A DNA stretch of 6,861 bases from Gammaproteobacteria bacterium (GTDB lineage: Bacteria; Pseudomonadota; Gammaproteobacteria; SG8-11), in assembly GCA_016200445.1 (NCBI GenBank), contig JACQEQ010000432.1, positions 1-6,861 of the forward strand, in the 5' to 3' direction. The position numbers and the translations under genes were made by a program. The notes under the pieces are model-generated. The model was not told the DNA's origin, made no database searches, and was given only the letters and a program-made list of their open reading frames with translations. Shown here in pieces: positions 1-6,340 of the stretch. How positions within the stretch are numbered: the stretch's first letter is position 1; the number at the start of each line of letters is the position of its first letter.

Positions 1-317
1 CCGCCGTCGAGGTAATCGTTGCCCTTGCCGCCCTGTGCGACGTCGTTATCGTCTCCCATCGAAATGAAATCTTTGCCTGCATCGCCCTGTGCAATGTCAT
101 CACCCGCCCCGCCGAAAATGACGTCGTCACCCGCGTCGCCATAAATCAAATCGTTCTGGGTTCCTCCATCGAGAAAATCGTTGCCTTGCCCACCATCGAG
201 GACGTCGTCGCCCGCCTCCCCGTACAGCGTGTCCGCACCCGGCTGCATGCTGGTGTAGAGCAAATCGCCCCAGATAAAGTCACCACCGTCTCCACCGTAC
301 ACCGTGTCATTTCCGCT
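1..317 (-). repeat. RTX nonapeptide repeat block (calcium-binding beta-roll)
   Basis: Residues 301-406 of the lipase form eleven nonapeptides of the GGxGxDxxx class, for example SGNDTVYGG, DGGDFIWGD, AGDDVLDGG, QGNDFLDGG, AGDDVIFGG and KGNDYLDGG. A seven-residue insertion (LLYTSMQ, 319-325) interrupts the block after the second unit. Two units (TQNDLIYGD and DDNDVAQGG) lack the usual glycine at the first or second position. In RTX proteins such repeats bind calcium outside the cell and fold into a parallel beta-roll. The DNA carries matching near-repeats, for example 8-29 against 170-190. The block continues past the left edge. Confidence 0.92.
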
Positions 318-1217
318 CAACGCGTCCGTGATGATGTTGTTTTCGGAGGTGCCATGAATAATGTTGTCTTGCGCCAGGATGCCGAAGGGGTTGGTTCGCG
401 CATTGACGTATTCCTCCCAGCTCAGTTCGGCGCCGGTGGGTTGGGGTGCAACGGCGGGGGGCGCCGTGTACTCCTCTTCGCACGTCATCGGCCCCGGTGG
501 CAGTGCGGCAATCATCGAGTCCATCGAGTGCTGGTCGATCAAATATCCACCGGTCAGCGCGGCGGCGTAGGCGCCCGGGTTTCGCTTTGCAAAAATAGCG
601 AACCAGTCGGGAACCTGCGCGAACACATCACCCAAAGACGTGGATACAGTGACCGTCTCATGACTCCCGAGCTGATCCAGCCATACATCAGTCAGATTGC
701 TAACCGGATCGAACGCTGCGTTGTAGTTATGTACGTAGGAATAATCGCCGTCGTCCGGCGCGCCTTCGATGTTGTCCAGCGATCCGCTGACGCCGGGCGC
801 GTTGAAGGCCGTGGCGGAAACTCGATCATCGTTGTGCGTGCTGGCGGCGACGAGTTGGGCCAACCCTCCGCCCAGAGAGTGGCCGGTGAGTGAAATTGAC
901 GCTCCACCAGATTGCTGTTTGACCGCGTCATAAAATGCCCGCGCGTTGTCGTATTGATTCGGCTTCACTCCCGATCCAAATTGGACATCCGGGATCGCGT
1001 CTTGAAGTTCATCCGTTCCACGGTAGGCAACGACGATTTCGCCGGATTCATCGTTTTTATAGGCGGCGGCGTAGAAGCCGTTTTCTGAGTTGGCTGTCAG
1101 CCCTCCTGGCATCTCCAACCGCGTCCAACCCTCCGGCGCACCGGCGTCGTTATAGACATCACCAGCCAATGCAGCATAGGTATTCACATTCAACACAGAA
1201 AATTCAGAGCACGCCAT
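1..1217 (-). CDS. RTX lipase (class-3 lipase domain plus calcium-binding repeats), C-terminus cut by window edge
   Basis: This is a probable secreted calcium-dependent lipase/esterase. The frame is open from the ATG at 1217-1215 to the left edge (405 full codons), preceded by AGGAG at 1230-1226 with an 8-base spacer. The N-terminus (MACSEFSVLN) has no Sec signal, as expected for type I export. Residues about 10-235 look like an alpha/beta hydrolase of the Lipase_3 type: an AYRGTDE segment with T68 near the oxyanion hole, the nucleophile elbow GHSLGGG at 112-118 (Ser114), Asp170 in FDPVSN, and His230 in DQHSMD. The Ser-Asp-His spacing of 56 and 60 residues resembles class 3 lipases (about 59 and 54 in the Rhizomucor enzyme). 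A Pro-rich linker (about 245-265) precedes RTX nonapeptides from residue 301. The C-terminal secretion signal lies outside the window. It starts 29 bases after the beta-propeller gene, in one operon with hlyB/hlyD. The substrate (lipid, ester or polyester) cannot be read from sequence. Confidence 0.9.
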   Translation of the reverse strand, partial: MACSEFSVLNVNTYAALAGDVYNDAGAPEGWTRLEMPGGLTANSENGFYAAAYKNDESGEIVVAYRGTDELQDAIPDVQFGSGVKPNQYDNARAFYDAVKQQSGGASISLTGHSLGGGLAQLVAASTHNDDRVSATAFNAPGVSGSLDNIEGAPDDGDYSYVHNYNAAFDPVSNLTDVWLDQLGSHETVTVSTSLGDVFAQVPDWFAIFAKRNPGAYAAALTGGYLIDQHSMDSMIAALPPGPMTCEEEYTAPPAVAPQPTGAELSWEEYVNARTNPFGILAQDNIIHGTSENNIITDALSGNDTVYGGDGGDFIWGDLLYTSMQPGADTLYGEAGDDVLDGGQGNDFLDGGTQNDLIYGDAGDDVIFGGAGDDIAQGDAGKDFISMGDDNDVAQGGKGNDYLDG

Positions 1218-1225
1218 GACTTAAT

Positions 1226-1230
1226 CTCCT
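1226..1230 (-). promoter_or_regulatory. Ribosome binding site of the RTX lipase gene
   Basis: The minus strand reads AGGAG, 8 bases before the ATG at 1217. It lies in the 29-base gap after the beta-propeller stop codon and fixes the lipase start. No other in-frame upstream ATG fits. Confidence 0.8.
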
Positions 1231-1246
1231 CAAGCAGTAATTGTGA

Positions 1247-2356
1247 TTAACGAACAAATTCCCAAATTTTGATTTCATCTCCGGACACGGTGGCGAAGTG
1301 CTTACCGTCAGGACTCGGTGCAACATGAGCAACATCGGAGAAGCCTTGGATCGTGTCGATCAGACGACCGCTCTCCACATCCCATATCTCAATTGACTTG
1401 CCTCCACCACCGGCCAGCAATACTTCGTTGCCATGAACGTAGTGCAGTGAACGCATCGCCCCGTAAAGCACGCTGTAAAAACCCTTAACCTTTTCAAAGG
1501 TCGATACATCACGTACTTGTATTGGATCCGAGCCTCTCGGTTTGCCTTGATGCACTAACTGACCTGCGCCATATGACGCCGACGCCAAGTATTTTCCGTC
1601 GGAGGTAAACGACAACGAATTTATGCCCACGTTATCTACCTTCTTGACCTCTTTAATCTGCTTGCAATCCCACGCCGACCAAAGCTCCAGCGTCCCATCA
1701 ATGCGCCCGACCGCGAACGTGCTGCCGTCTGGGTTAAATGCAAGCGAGTAAGTCAGATTAAAGGGGTTGTTGCGCTCATCCTCTACGTAGGTACATACGA
1801 CTTGCCCCGTTTCCAACTCGTACACCACGCCCGCATTCGAAGTGACATAACTGTCCACGACCAAGCGACGACTGTCGGGACTGAACGCCACCGCATGCGC
1901 TTGGTTGCTGTGACGCGGCTCTGGCGGCGGTGGGATGAAAGCCCGCAGCAGCTTCCCGGTCGCGGCGTCGTATAGATGGAGGTGCGCCTTGCCGGCTCCG
2001 ATGTTGAAAGCGCGCCCGACCGCCAAGGTCCGCCCATCCGGGCTATACGCCAACGCACCCACCGCGCCTGGCTCTTTGTCGATCGTTCGCAGCAGCTTCC
2101 CCGTGGTCACGTCCCACACGGTGACCTTGCGATGCAAACTCTGACCGACAGCCAGTTCTTTTCCATTCGGATGCCACGCCAGCTCCGTCAGCGGATAATC
2201 CGCCTCAAAACTCTTCACGACGCGCACCGTTCCCGCCGTCGCCGTCACCCCGCCGCAACCGAAGATCGCAACGCACAGCCCCGCAATGACCGCCATCGCA
2301 TAGGTAGGGACGAGTCTTTGAACCCGAACGTTCTTCTTCATCTCATCATTCGCCAT
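1247..2356 (-). CDS. Exported WD40-like seven-bladed beta-propeller protein, function unknown
   Basis: With the chosen start the product is 369 residues. After MANDEMKKNVRVQR comes a hydrophobic stretch typical of a Sec signal (about residues 15-33). It is followed either by a lipobox-like IFGC (Cys34, with Phe at -2 atypical) or a signal peptidase I site ATA-G after residue 41. The protein is therefore periplasmic or a lipoprotein. The rest is about seven WD-like blades with recurring F-x-PDG-x-x-LA and x-V-WD-x-x-TGK motifs, such as AWHPNGKELAVG, AYSPDGRTLAVG, AFNPDGSTFAVG, IEIWDVESGR and the closing IKIWEF. Propellers of this type usually act as protein-binding scaffolds, and no catalytic motif is visible. 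The ATG at 2356 is preferred over 2362 because GAGGG at 2369-2365 is 8 bases from it but only 2 bases from 2362. It lies between a small coiled-coil gene and the RTX lipase in the same operon. A role in receiving, tethering or assisting the exported lipase is my inference only. Confidence 0.87.
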   Translation of the reverse strand: MANDEMKKNVRVQRLVPTYAMAVIAGLCVAIFGCGGVTATAGTVRVVKSFEADYPLTELAWHPNGKELAVGQSLHRKVTVWDVTTGKLLRTIDKEPGAVGALAYSPDGRTLAVGRAFNIGAGKAHLHLYDAATGKLLRAFIPPPPEPRHSNQAHAVAFSPDSRRLVVDSYVTSNAGVVYELETGQVVCTYVEDERNNPFNLTYSLAFNPDGSTFAVGRIDGTLELWSAWDCKQIKEVKKVDNVGINSLSFTSDGKYLASASYGAGQLVHQGKPRGSDPIQVRDVSTFEKVKGFYSVLYGAMRSLHYVHGNEVLLAGGGGKSIEIWDVESGRLIDTIQGFSDVAHVAPSPDGKHFATVSGDEIKIWEFVR

Positions 2357-2361
2357 CTTCA

Positions 2362-2373
2362 TTGCCCTCGTTT
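2362..2373 (-). promoter_or_regulatory. Leader repeat copy 1 with ribosome binding site of the propeller gene
   Basis: The minus strand reads AAACGAGGGCAA, identical over 12 bases to 2741-2752 in front of the small coiled-coil gene. The internal GAGGG pairs with the 16S rRNA tail and is 8 bases from the ATG at 2356, which decides the start codon. Confidence 0.6.
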
Positions 2374-2430
2374 CTTGAAGTCACAACCTGACCTTCCGCT
2401 ACCTCTACACCGTGCTCGTAACCATGCCGT

Positions 2431-2733
2431 TTATTTCTGCGGTCGCTCCAGCGATGCGATGCGTTGTTGCAGCATTTGAATAGTCTTGGCATTTTGCGCG
2501 TAGGCGCGTGCGAGCTGGCGCGTGACGTCGGCCAGGTTTTTTATGGCGATGGTCATTTCGTCTTTCTTGGTACTCACGGCGTCCAAATGCATCATTACCA
2601 GTTGCGCAACCTGGTTAGGGTCGCTGATCACGCGCGGGGCGCGTTTACCATTCAGCGGCTTTTTAGCTGCTGTGGATTTTTCCGGCTGGGCTGCTTTACG
2701 AGTCGCGTTGTTGTTTGCTTTGTTATCGGTCAT
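2431..2733 (-). CDS. Small helical/coiled-coil protein, function unknown
   Basis: I do not recognise this 100-residue protein. Residues 1-35 are rich in Lys, Ala and Asn with no hydrophobic segment, so are probably disordered and basic (MTDNKANNNATRKAAQPEKS onwards). Residues 38-97 look like two helices: a first one around QVAQLVMMHLDAV, then a longer heptad-like helix with I62, I64, L67, V70, L74, I85, L88, I92 and L95 spaced for coiled-coil contacts. It has no signal peptide or transmembrane segment, so it is likely cytoplasmic. The frame is open upstream to 2823, but the start at 2733 is chosen because GAGGG (2748-2744) sits 10 bases before it and because the extension would translate the GC-rich intergenic repeat. 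It lies 89 bases after hlyD and about 74 bases before the propeller gene, in the same direction. It could be an accessory factor or chaperone for the secretion operon, but this is unproven. Confidence 0.75.
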   Translation of the reverse strand: MTDNKANNNATRKAAQPEKSTAAKKPLNGKRAPRVISDPNQVAQLVMMHLDAVSTKKDEMTIAIKNLADVTRQLARAYAQNAKTIQMLQQRIASLERPQK

Positions 2734-2740
2734 GGTTTTC

Positions 2741-2752
2741 TTGCCCTCGTTT
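2741..2752 (-). promoter_or_regulatory. Leader repeat copy 2 with ribosome binding site of the small coiled-coil gene
   Basis: This is the same 12 bases on the minus strand (AAACGAGGGCAA) as at 2362-2373. GAGGG lies 10 bases from the ATG at 2733. Its position supports the short start and argues against translation from the upstream in-frame ATG at 2823. Confidence 0.6.
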
Positions 2753-2763
2753 AGTTTGAGATA

Positions 2764-2800
2764 CCCCTCACCCTGCCCTCTCCTACAAGGGGGAGGGGGC
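2764..2800. repeat. GC-rich imperfect inverted repeat between hlyD and the small gene
   Basis: The plus strand has CCCTCTCCT (2776-2784), a three-base loop ACA, then AGGGGGAGGG (2788-2797), an imperfect hairpin. The upstream CCCCTC (2764-2769) can pair alternatively with the same right arm. Its make-up (CCCTCACCCTGCCCTCTCC followed by G-rich sequence) resembles a dispersed intergenic palindrome common in proteobacterial genomes. In the transcript it would fold 23-59 bases after the hlyD stop. There is no U-run, so it is more likely an mRNA-stability or partial-attenuation element than a full intrinsic terminator. The function is inferred. Confidence 0.55.
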
Positions 2801-2822
2801 CAGCGTGAATTCAGCATAGTCA

Positions 2823-4202
2823 CTATCGCTCGCGTGCGCTTTCAGCGCCGTAGCGCATCAACGGGCTCAGGAAATATTCAATCAAGCGGCGTTTGCCTGT
2901 TTGCACTTCCACGGTCACCGTCATACCCGGCGCGAGGTTCACGAGTTTTTCACCGACGTGGATAGCGGATTGCGCGAGGGTGACGCGCGCGGCGTAGACG
3001 AAGCCTTGTTGCTTGTCTTCGATGGCGTCGTTGGAGACGTGCTGGATCGTGCCGGCCAGGGTGCCGTATTTGGTAAACGGGAAGGTGTCGACCTTGACAA
3101 TGGCATTCTGCCCGTCTTCGACAAAGCCGATGTCTTTGTTCTGTACCAGGGCCTCGGCTTCGAGCGTTTGGCCTTCGGGCACGATGACCATCAACGGTTG
3201 TGCGGGCGTGACCACGCCGCCGACGGTATTGACAACCAGTTGTTGCACCACGCCATCCACCGGTGCGGTGAGTTGTTGTAACGCGCGGCGTTGGTCGGCC
3301 TTAACGAGGTCTTGTTCCAATGCACGTGCGGTATTGCGGGCGATTGAAAATTGCTCCATCGCGTTGCGCACAAATTCAGCCTGTAAAACTTGCTTCTGCT
3401 TGAGTACGCTGCTGATGGCGGATTCGGTTTCTTGCACGCGGCTGCGCTGGGCGTCGAGGTCATGAAGCTGTTCAAGCCGCTGCTGTTCCAGCGTGAGGTA
3501 GTCTTGCTCCGGCGCCAGGCTCTGTTCTTTGAGGGTTCGCAGCGATGCCGCACGTTGCGTGACGAGCGGGAGTGTCGCTGACAATTTCTTTGTCATAATT
3601 TTCGCGGTGGCAAGTTCGGCACGATGCTGCGTGAGTGCCTCATCGAGTGCCGCAATGCGCGCGGTGCTTTCTTCCAGTTGTCGACGCAGCATGGCGATTT
3701 GTGTTGCGCGTTGTTCAAGTGTGGCTTTTTCTATACCTGTGGATTCAGGTGCCTCTTCTTGAATAGTCGCATTGCTGGCAATCGCTGGCCTTTCCGTACC
3801 TGGCGCTTCTTTTTTACCAACGAGTTTGGCGAGCAAACCCCAGCGCCACGCGTCGAGCCGTGCGTTTACAAGATCTGATTCCACGCGCTGCACATCGGCA
3901 CCGCTGGTGGTGGGATCAAGCTCGATGATCAGGTCGCCCTGCTTGACATGTTGTCCGTCACGGACGTGAATGGCGCGCACTACACCCGCTTCGAGCGGTT
4001 GAATGATTTTGTCGCGTCCGCTGGCGATGATCTTGCCTTGTGCGGTGGCGACGATTTCCACTTCGCTAAAACTTGCCCAAACAATCGCGAGCACGATAAA
4101 TGTCATGATCGCCCACAGAATCCAGCGCCCGACGGTATTTGGCGGTGTTTCCTCGATTTCCAATGCGGCAGGGAGAAATTCGTATTCTTCGCGCATATGC
4201 AT
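2823..4202 (-). CDS. hlyD: HlyD-family type I secretion periplasmic adaptor (membrane fusion protein)
   Basis: This subunit bridges the inner-membrane ABC exporter to an outer-membrane TolC-type channel. From the ATG at 4202 it has 459 residues, normal for HlyD proteins (about 440-480). It has a short cytoplasmic N-terminus ending in ETPPNTVGR, one transmembrane helix (about 26-46), and a first half-lipoyl segment (about 64-96, with PLEAGVVRAIHVRDGQHVKQGD). A long helical hairpin rich in Gln, Glu, Arg and Leu (about 160-310) is followed by the second half-lipoyl segment (TAPVDGVVQQLVVNTVGGVV, 312-331). The beta-barrel region contains the family hallmark VDTFPFTKYGTLAGTIQHVS, and the protein ends IEYFLSPLMRYG. 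The open frame extends to 4322, but that part overlaps hlyB. The start at 4202 has a G-rich site (4218-4210) 7 bases upstream and lies 2 bases after the hlyB stop, so translation is probably coupled. An alternative ATG is at 4196. Confidence 0.95.
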   Translation of the reverse strand: MHMREEYEFLPAALEIEETPPNTVGRWILWAIMTFIVLAIVWASFSEVEIVATAQGKIIASGRDKIIQPLEAGVVRAIHVRDGQHVKQGDLIIELDPTTSGADVQRVESDLVNARLDAWRWGLLAKLVGKKEAPGTERPAIASNATIQEEAPESTGIEKATLEQRATQIAMLRRQLEESTARIAALDEALTQHRAELATAKIMTKKLSATLPLVTQRAASLRTLKEQSLAPEQDYLTLEQQRLEQLHDLDAQRSRVQETESAISSVLKQKQVLQAEFVRNAMEQFSIARNTARALEQDLVKADQRRALQQLTAPVDGVVQQLVVNTVGGVVTPAQPLMVIVPEGQTLEAEALVQNKDIGFVEDGQNAIVKVDTFPFTKYGTLAGTIQHVSNDAIEDKQQGFVYAARVTLAQSAIHVGEKLVNLAPGMTVTVEVQTGKRRLIEYFLSPLMRYGAESARER

Positions 4203-4204
4203 GA

Positions 4205-6340
4205 TCACACCCCCGCCTGATACTGATGCAACTTTGTATAGATGCCAGGCTGTTGGAGTAAATCCGCATGCGTGCCCTGCTCGACGATCTGGCCTTTGTC
4301 CATCACTACGATTCGGTCGCACACACGCACGGTGCTTAAGCGATGCGCGATGATGAATACGGTGCGGCCGCTGCAGATGGATTTCATGTTGTCCTGAATG
4401 ATGCGTTCGGATTCGTAGTCGAGCGCGCTGGTCGCTTCGTCAAAGATCACGATGCGCGGGTTGGTAATCAGCGCACGTGCAATGGCGATACACTGGCGTT
4501 GCCCGCCCGATAAACGCCCGCCGTGTTCGCCAACGATGGTGTCGTAGCCTTCCGGTAACTGCAAAATGAACTCGTGTGCCCCCGCGAGTTGTGCGGCGGC
4601 GATCACGTCGTCCATACTCGTGCCGGGGTCGCTGAGCGCGATGTTGTCGCGCACCGATTTATTAAATAAGAAGCTCTCTTGCAGCACGACGCCGACTTGC
4701 CGTCGTAACCACGATGGGTGCAGCAAAGCCAGGTCAAGACCGTCCACCGTAACGCGACCACCTTCAGGTACATAGAGGCGTTGCACGAGCTTAGTGAGCG
4801 TGCTCTTGCCGGAACCCGAACGCCCAACGATGCCGATGATTTGTCCGGCAGGAACATCAAGCGAAACCTGGCGCAAGATTTCCGGGCTATCCGGCCGGTA
4901 ACGGAACGTGACATTTTCCAGCGTGACGCGGCCTTGAATCGCTGCGGGCACCGCACGATTGGAATTGATGCCAGGCTCGGGATGCGTGTTGAGGATATCG
5001 CCCAAACGTTCGACAGAAATTCCAGCCTGCTGAAATTCTTGCCACAATTGCACGATGCGCAACACCGGCGCGCTGACGCGTCCGGCCAGCATGTTGAATG
5101 CAACCAGTTGTCCGATGGTCAATTGGCCATCCAGTACTAACCTAGCACCGACCCACAGCAACACCACGTAGGTGATTTTGTTCAAAAACCCAGCGAGCTG
5201 GCTTGCAACGTTCGAGAGGTTGTCCGCTCGAAAGCTGGTGCGCACGTAGTCGGCGAGTTGCTCCTCCCAACGACGGCGCATCTGCGGCTCAACGGCCATC
5301 GCCTTTACGGTCTGAATGCCGTGGATGGATTCAACCAGAAACGCCTGATGTTCCGCACCGCGATTGAACTTGTCGTTCAAACGATCACGCAAGATCGGCG
5401 TCACAATCAGCGAGAGCACCACGTACAACGGCAGCGAACCAATCACAATCCACGTGAGCATCGGGCTGAAGTAATACATCACTGCGAGGAACACGACGAC
5501 GAAAAACAGATCAAGCACCGAGCTCAGTGCGGAGCCGGTGAGAAATCTACGGATCGATTCGATTTCTTTCGCACGTGCGACCGAGTCACCCACGCGACGC
5601 GACTCGAAATAACTCAGCGGCAACGACAGCATGTGCCGGAACAGCTTGGCTCCAAGCTTGACATCGATGCGTTGCACGGTGTGCGATAGCACATAGCCGC
5701 GCAAAACGCTCAAAATAATCTCAAATACCGATACTGCGATAAGCCCGAGTGCAAGCACATCGAGTGTAGTGAGCCCACGATGCACCAATACTTTGTCGAT
5801 GATGACCTGAAAGAACAGCGGCGAAATAAGTGCCAACACCTGGATAAAAAACGAAGCCAGGAGCACCTCGCCCATGAGTTTTTTGTAGCGCAACACTTCC
5901 GGCACAAACCAACTGATATCAAACTTGCGAAATGCGTCGAGCGGGGAGCTACGACGAGTGATCAGAATAAGCTCACCCGACCAAGCGCTTTCGAAAATAT
6001 CACGCGGCAAGGTGAGCGGACGCTTTTCGAGCGGATCATGGATCAGTACCCGATCCTGATCGACCTTTGCTATGACGAAATAACGGCCATCACGGTGACG
6101 GCAGATAGCGGGAAGCGTGAGATCTTTAAGTTTGTCCCAACGGGTCTCAACCGCGCGCGCCTTGAGCCCTAAGTATTTAGCTGCTCGCAAAATATCGCGC
6201 GTGTTACAAACCTTGCTGGAATCTGTGAATTCGTGCCGGAGTTGCCGAATATCAGCCGGAATCTCATGTAATCGAGACAATATGGCCAAACTCGCCAACC
6301 CGGTATCTACCCGGCTTGACTCTGAAACTTCATGTGGCAT
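4205..6340 (-). CDS. hlyB: HlyB-type type I secretion ABC transporter with degenerate C39-like domain
   Basis: This is the inner-membrane ATP-driven exporter of the secretion system, with 711 residues, the usual HlyB length (707). Residues about 8-130 are a C39-peptidase-like domain. In a by-eye alignment with HlyB, the catalytic Cys position is Thr13 (VDTGLASLAIL) and the catalytic His position is Tyr87 (DGRYFVI), so it should bind rather than cleave cargo. About six transmembrane helices follow (roughly 155-178, 192-214, 272-290, 293-316, 385-402, 408-425). The nucleotide-binding domain has Walker A GRSGSGKST (506-514, Lys512), the signature LSGGQ (610-614), Walker B VIFDE (631-635), the D-loop SALD (638-641) and the H-loop His666. 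Residue 617 is Cys in LSGGQRQC, where Arg is usual. The ATG at 6340 follows the G-rich GGTGGG about 5 bases upstream. It is the first gene of the operon with hlyD. Confidence 0.96.
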   Translation of the reverse strand: MPHEVSESSRVDTGLASLAILSRLHEIPADIRQLRHEFTDSSKVCNTRDILRAAKYLGLKARAVETRWDKLKDLTLPAICRHRDGRYFVIAKVDQDRVLIHDPLEKRPLTLPRDIFESAWSGELILITRRSSPLDAFRKFDISWFVPEVLRYKKLMGEVLLASFFIQVLALISPLFFQVIIDKVLVHRGLTTLDVLALGLIAVSVFEIILSVLRGYVLSHTVQRIDVKLGAKLFRHMLSLPLSYFESRRVGDSVARAKEIESIRRFLTGSALSSVLDLFFVVVFLAVMYYFSPMLTWIVIGSLPLYVVLSLIVTPILRDRLNDKFNRGAEHQAFLVESIHGIQTVKAMAVEPQMRRRWEEQLADYVRTSFRADNLSNVASQLAGFLNKITYVVLLWVGARLVLDGQLTIGQLVAFNMLAGRVSAPVLRIVQLWQEFQQAGISVERLGDILNTHPEPGINSNRAVPAAIQGRVTLENVTFRYRPDSPEILRQVSLDVPAGQIIGIVGRSGSGKSTLTKLVQRLYVPEGGRVTVDGLDLALLHPSWLRRQVGVVLQESFLFNKSVRDNIALSDPGTSMDDVIAAAQLAGAHEFILQLPEGYDTIVGEHGGRLSGGQRQCIAIARALITNPRIVIFDEATSALDYESERIIQDNMKSICSGRTVFIIAHRLSTVRVCDRIVVMDKGQIVEQGTHADLLQQPGIYTKLHQYQAGV

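Noticed and set aside
1..317. Regularly spaced similar DNA units that might suggest a CRISPR or tandem repeat array
   Set aside because: Units are 27-base codon-phase repeats that encode RTX nonapeptides in an open frame, with no constant repeat/unique spacer pattern.
186..893. 235-codon plus-strand open frame opposite the lipase gene
   Set aside because: It is a shadow of the RTX lipase on the other strand. It shows no domain logic, while the minus strand has an intact triad and calcium-binding repeats.
2734..2823. 30-residue N-terminal extension of the small gene from 2823
   Set aside because: It would translate the GC-rich palindrome, and the ribosome binding site at 2748-2744 points to 2733.
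4203..4322. 40-residue N-terminal extension of hlyD from an ATG at 4322
   Set aside because: It would overlap the hlyB coding end out of frame and gives an unusual N-terminus. The ATG at 4202 gives the normal HlyD length and start.
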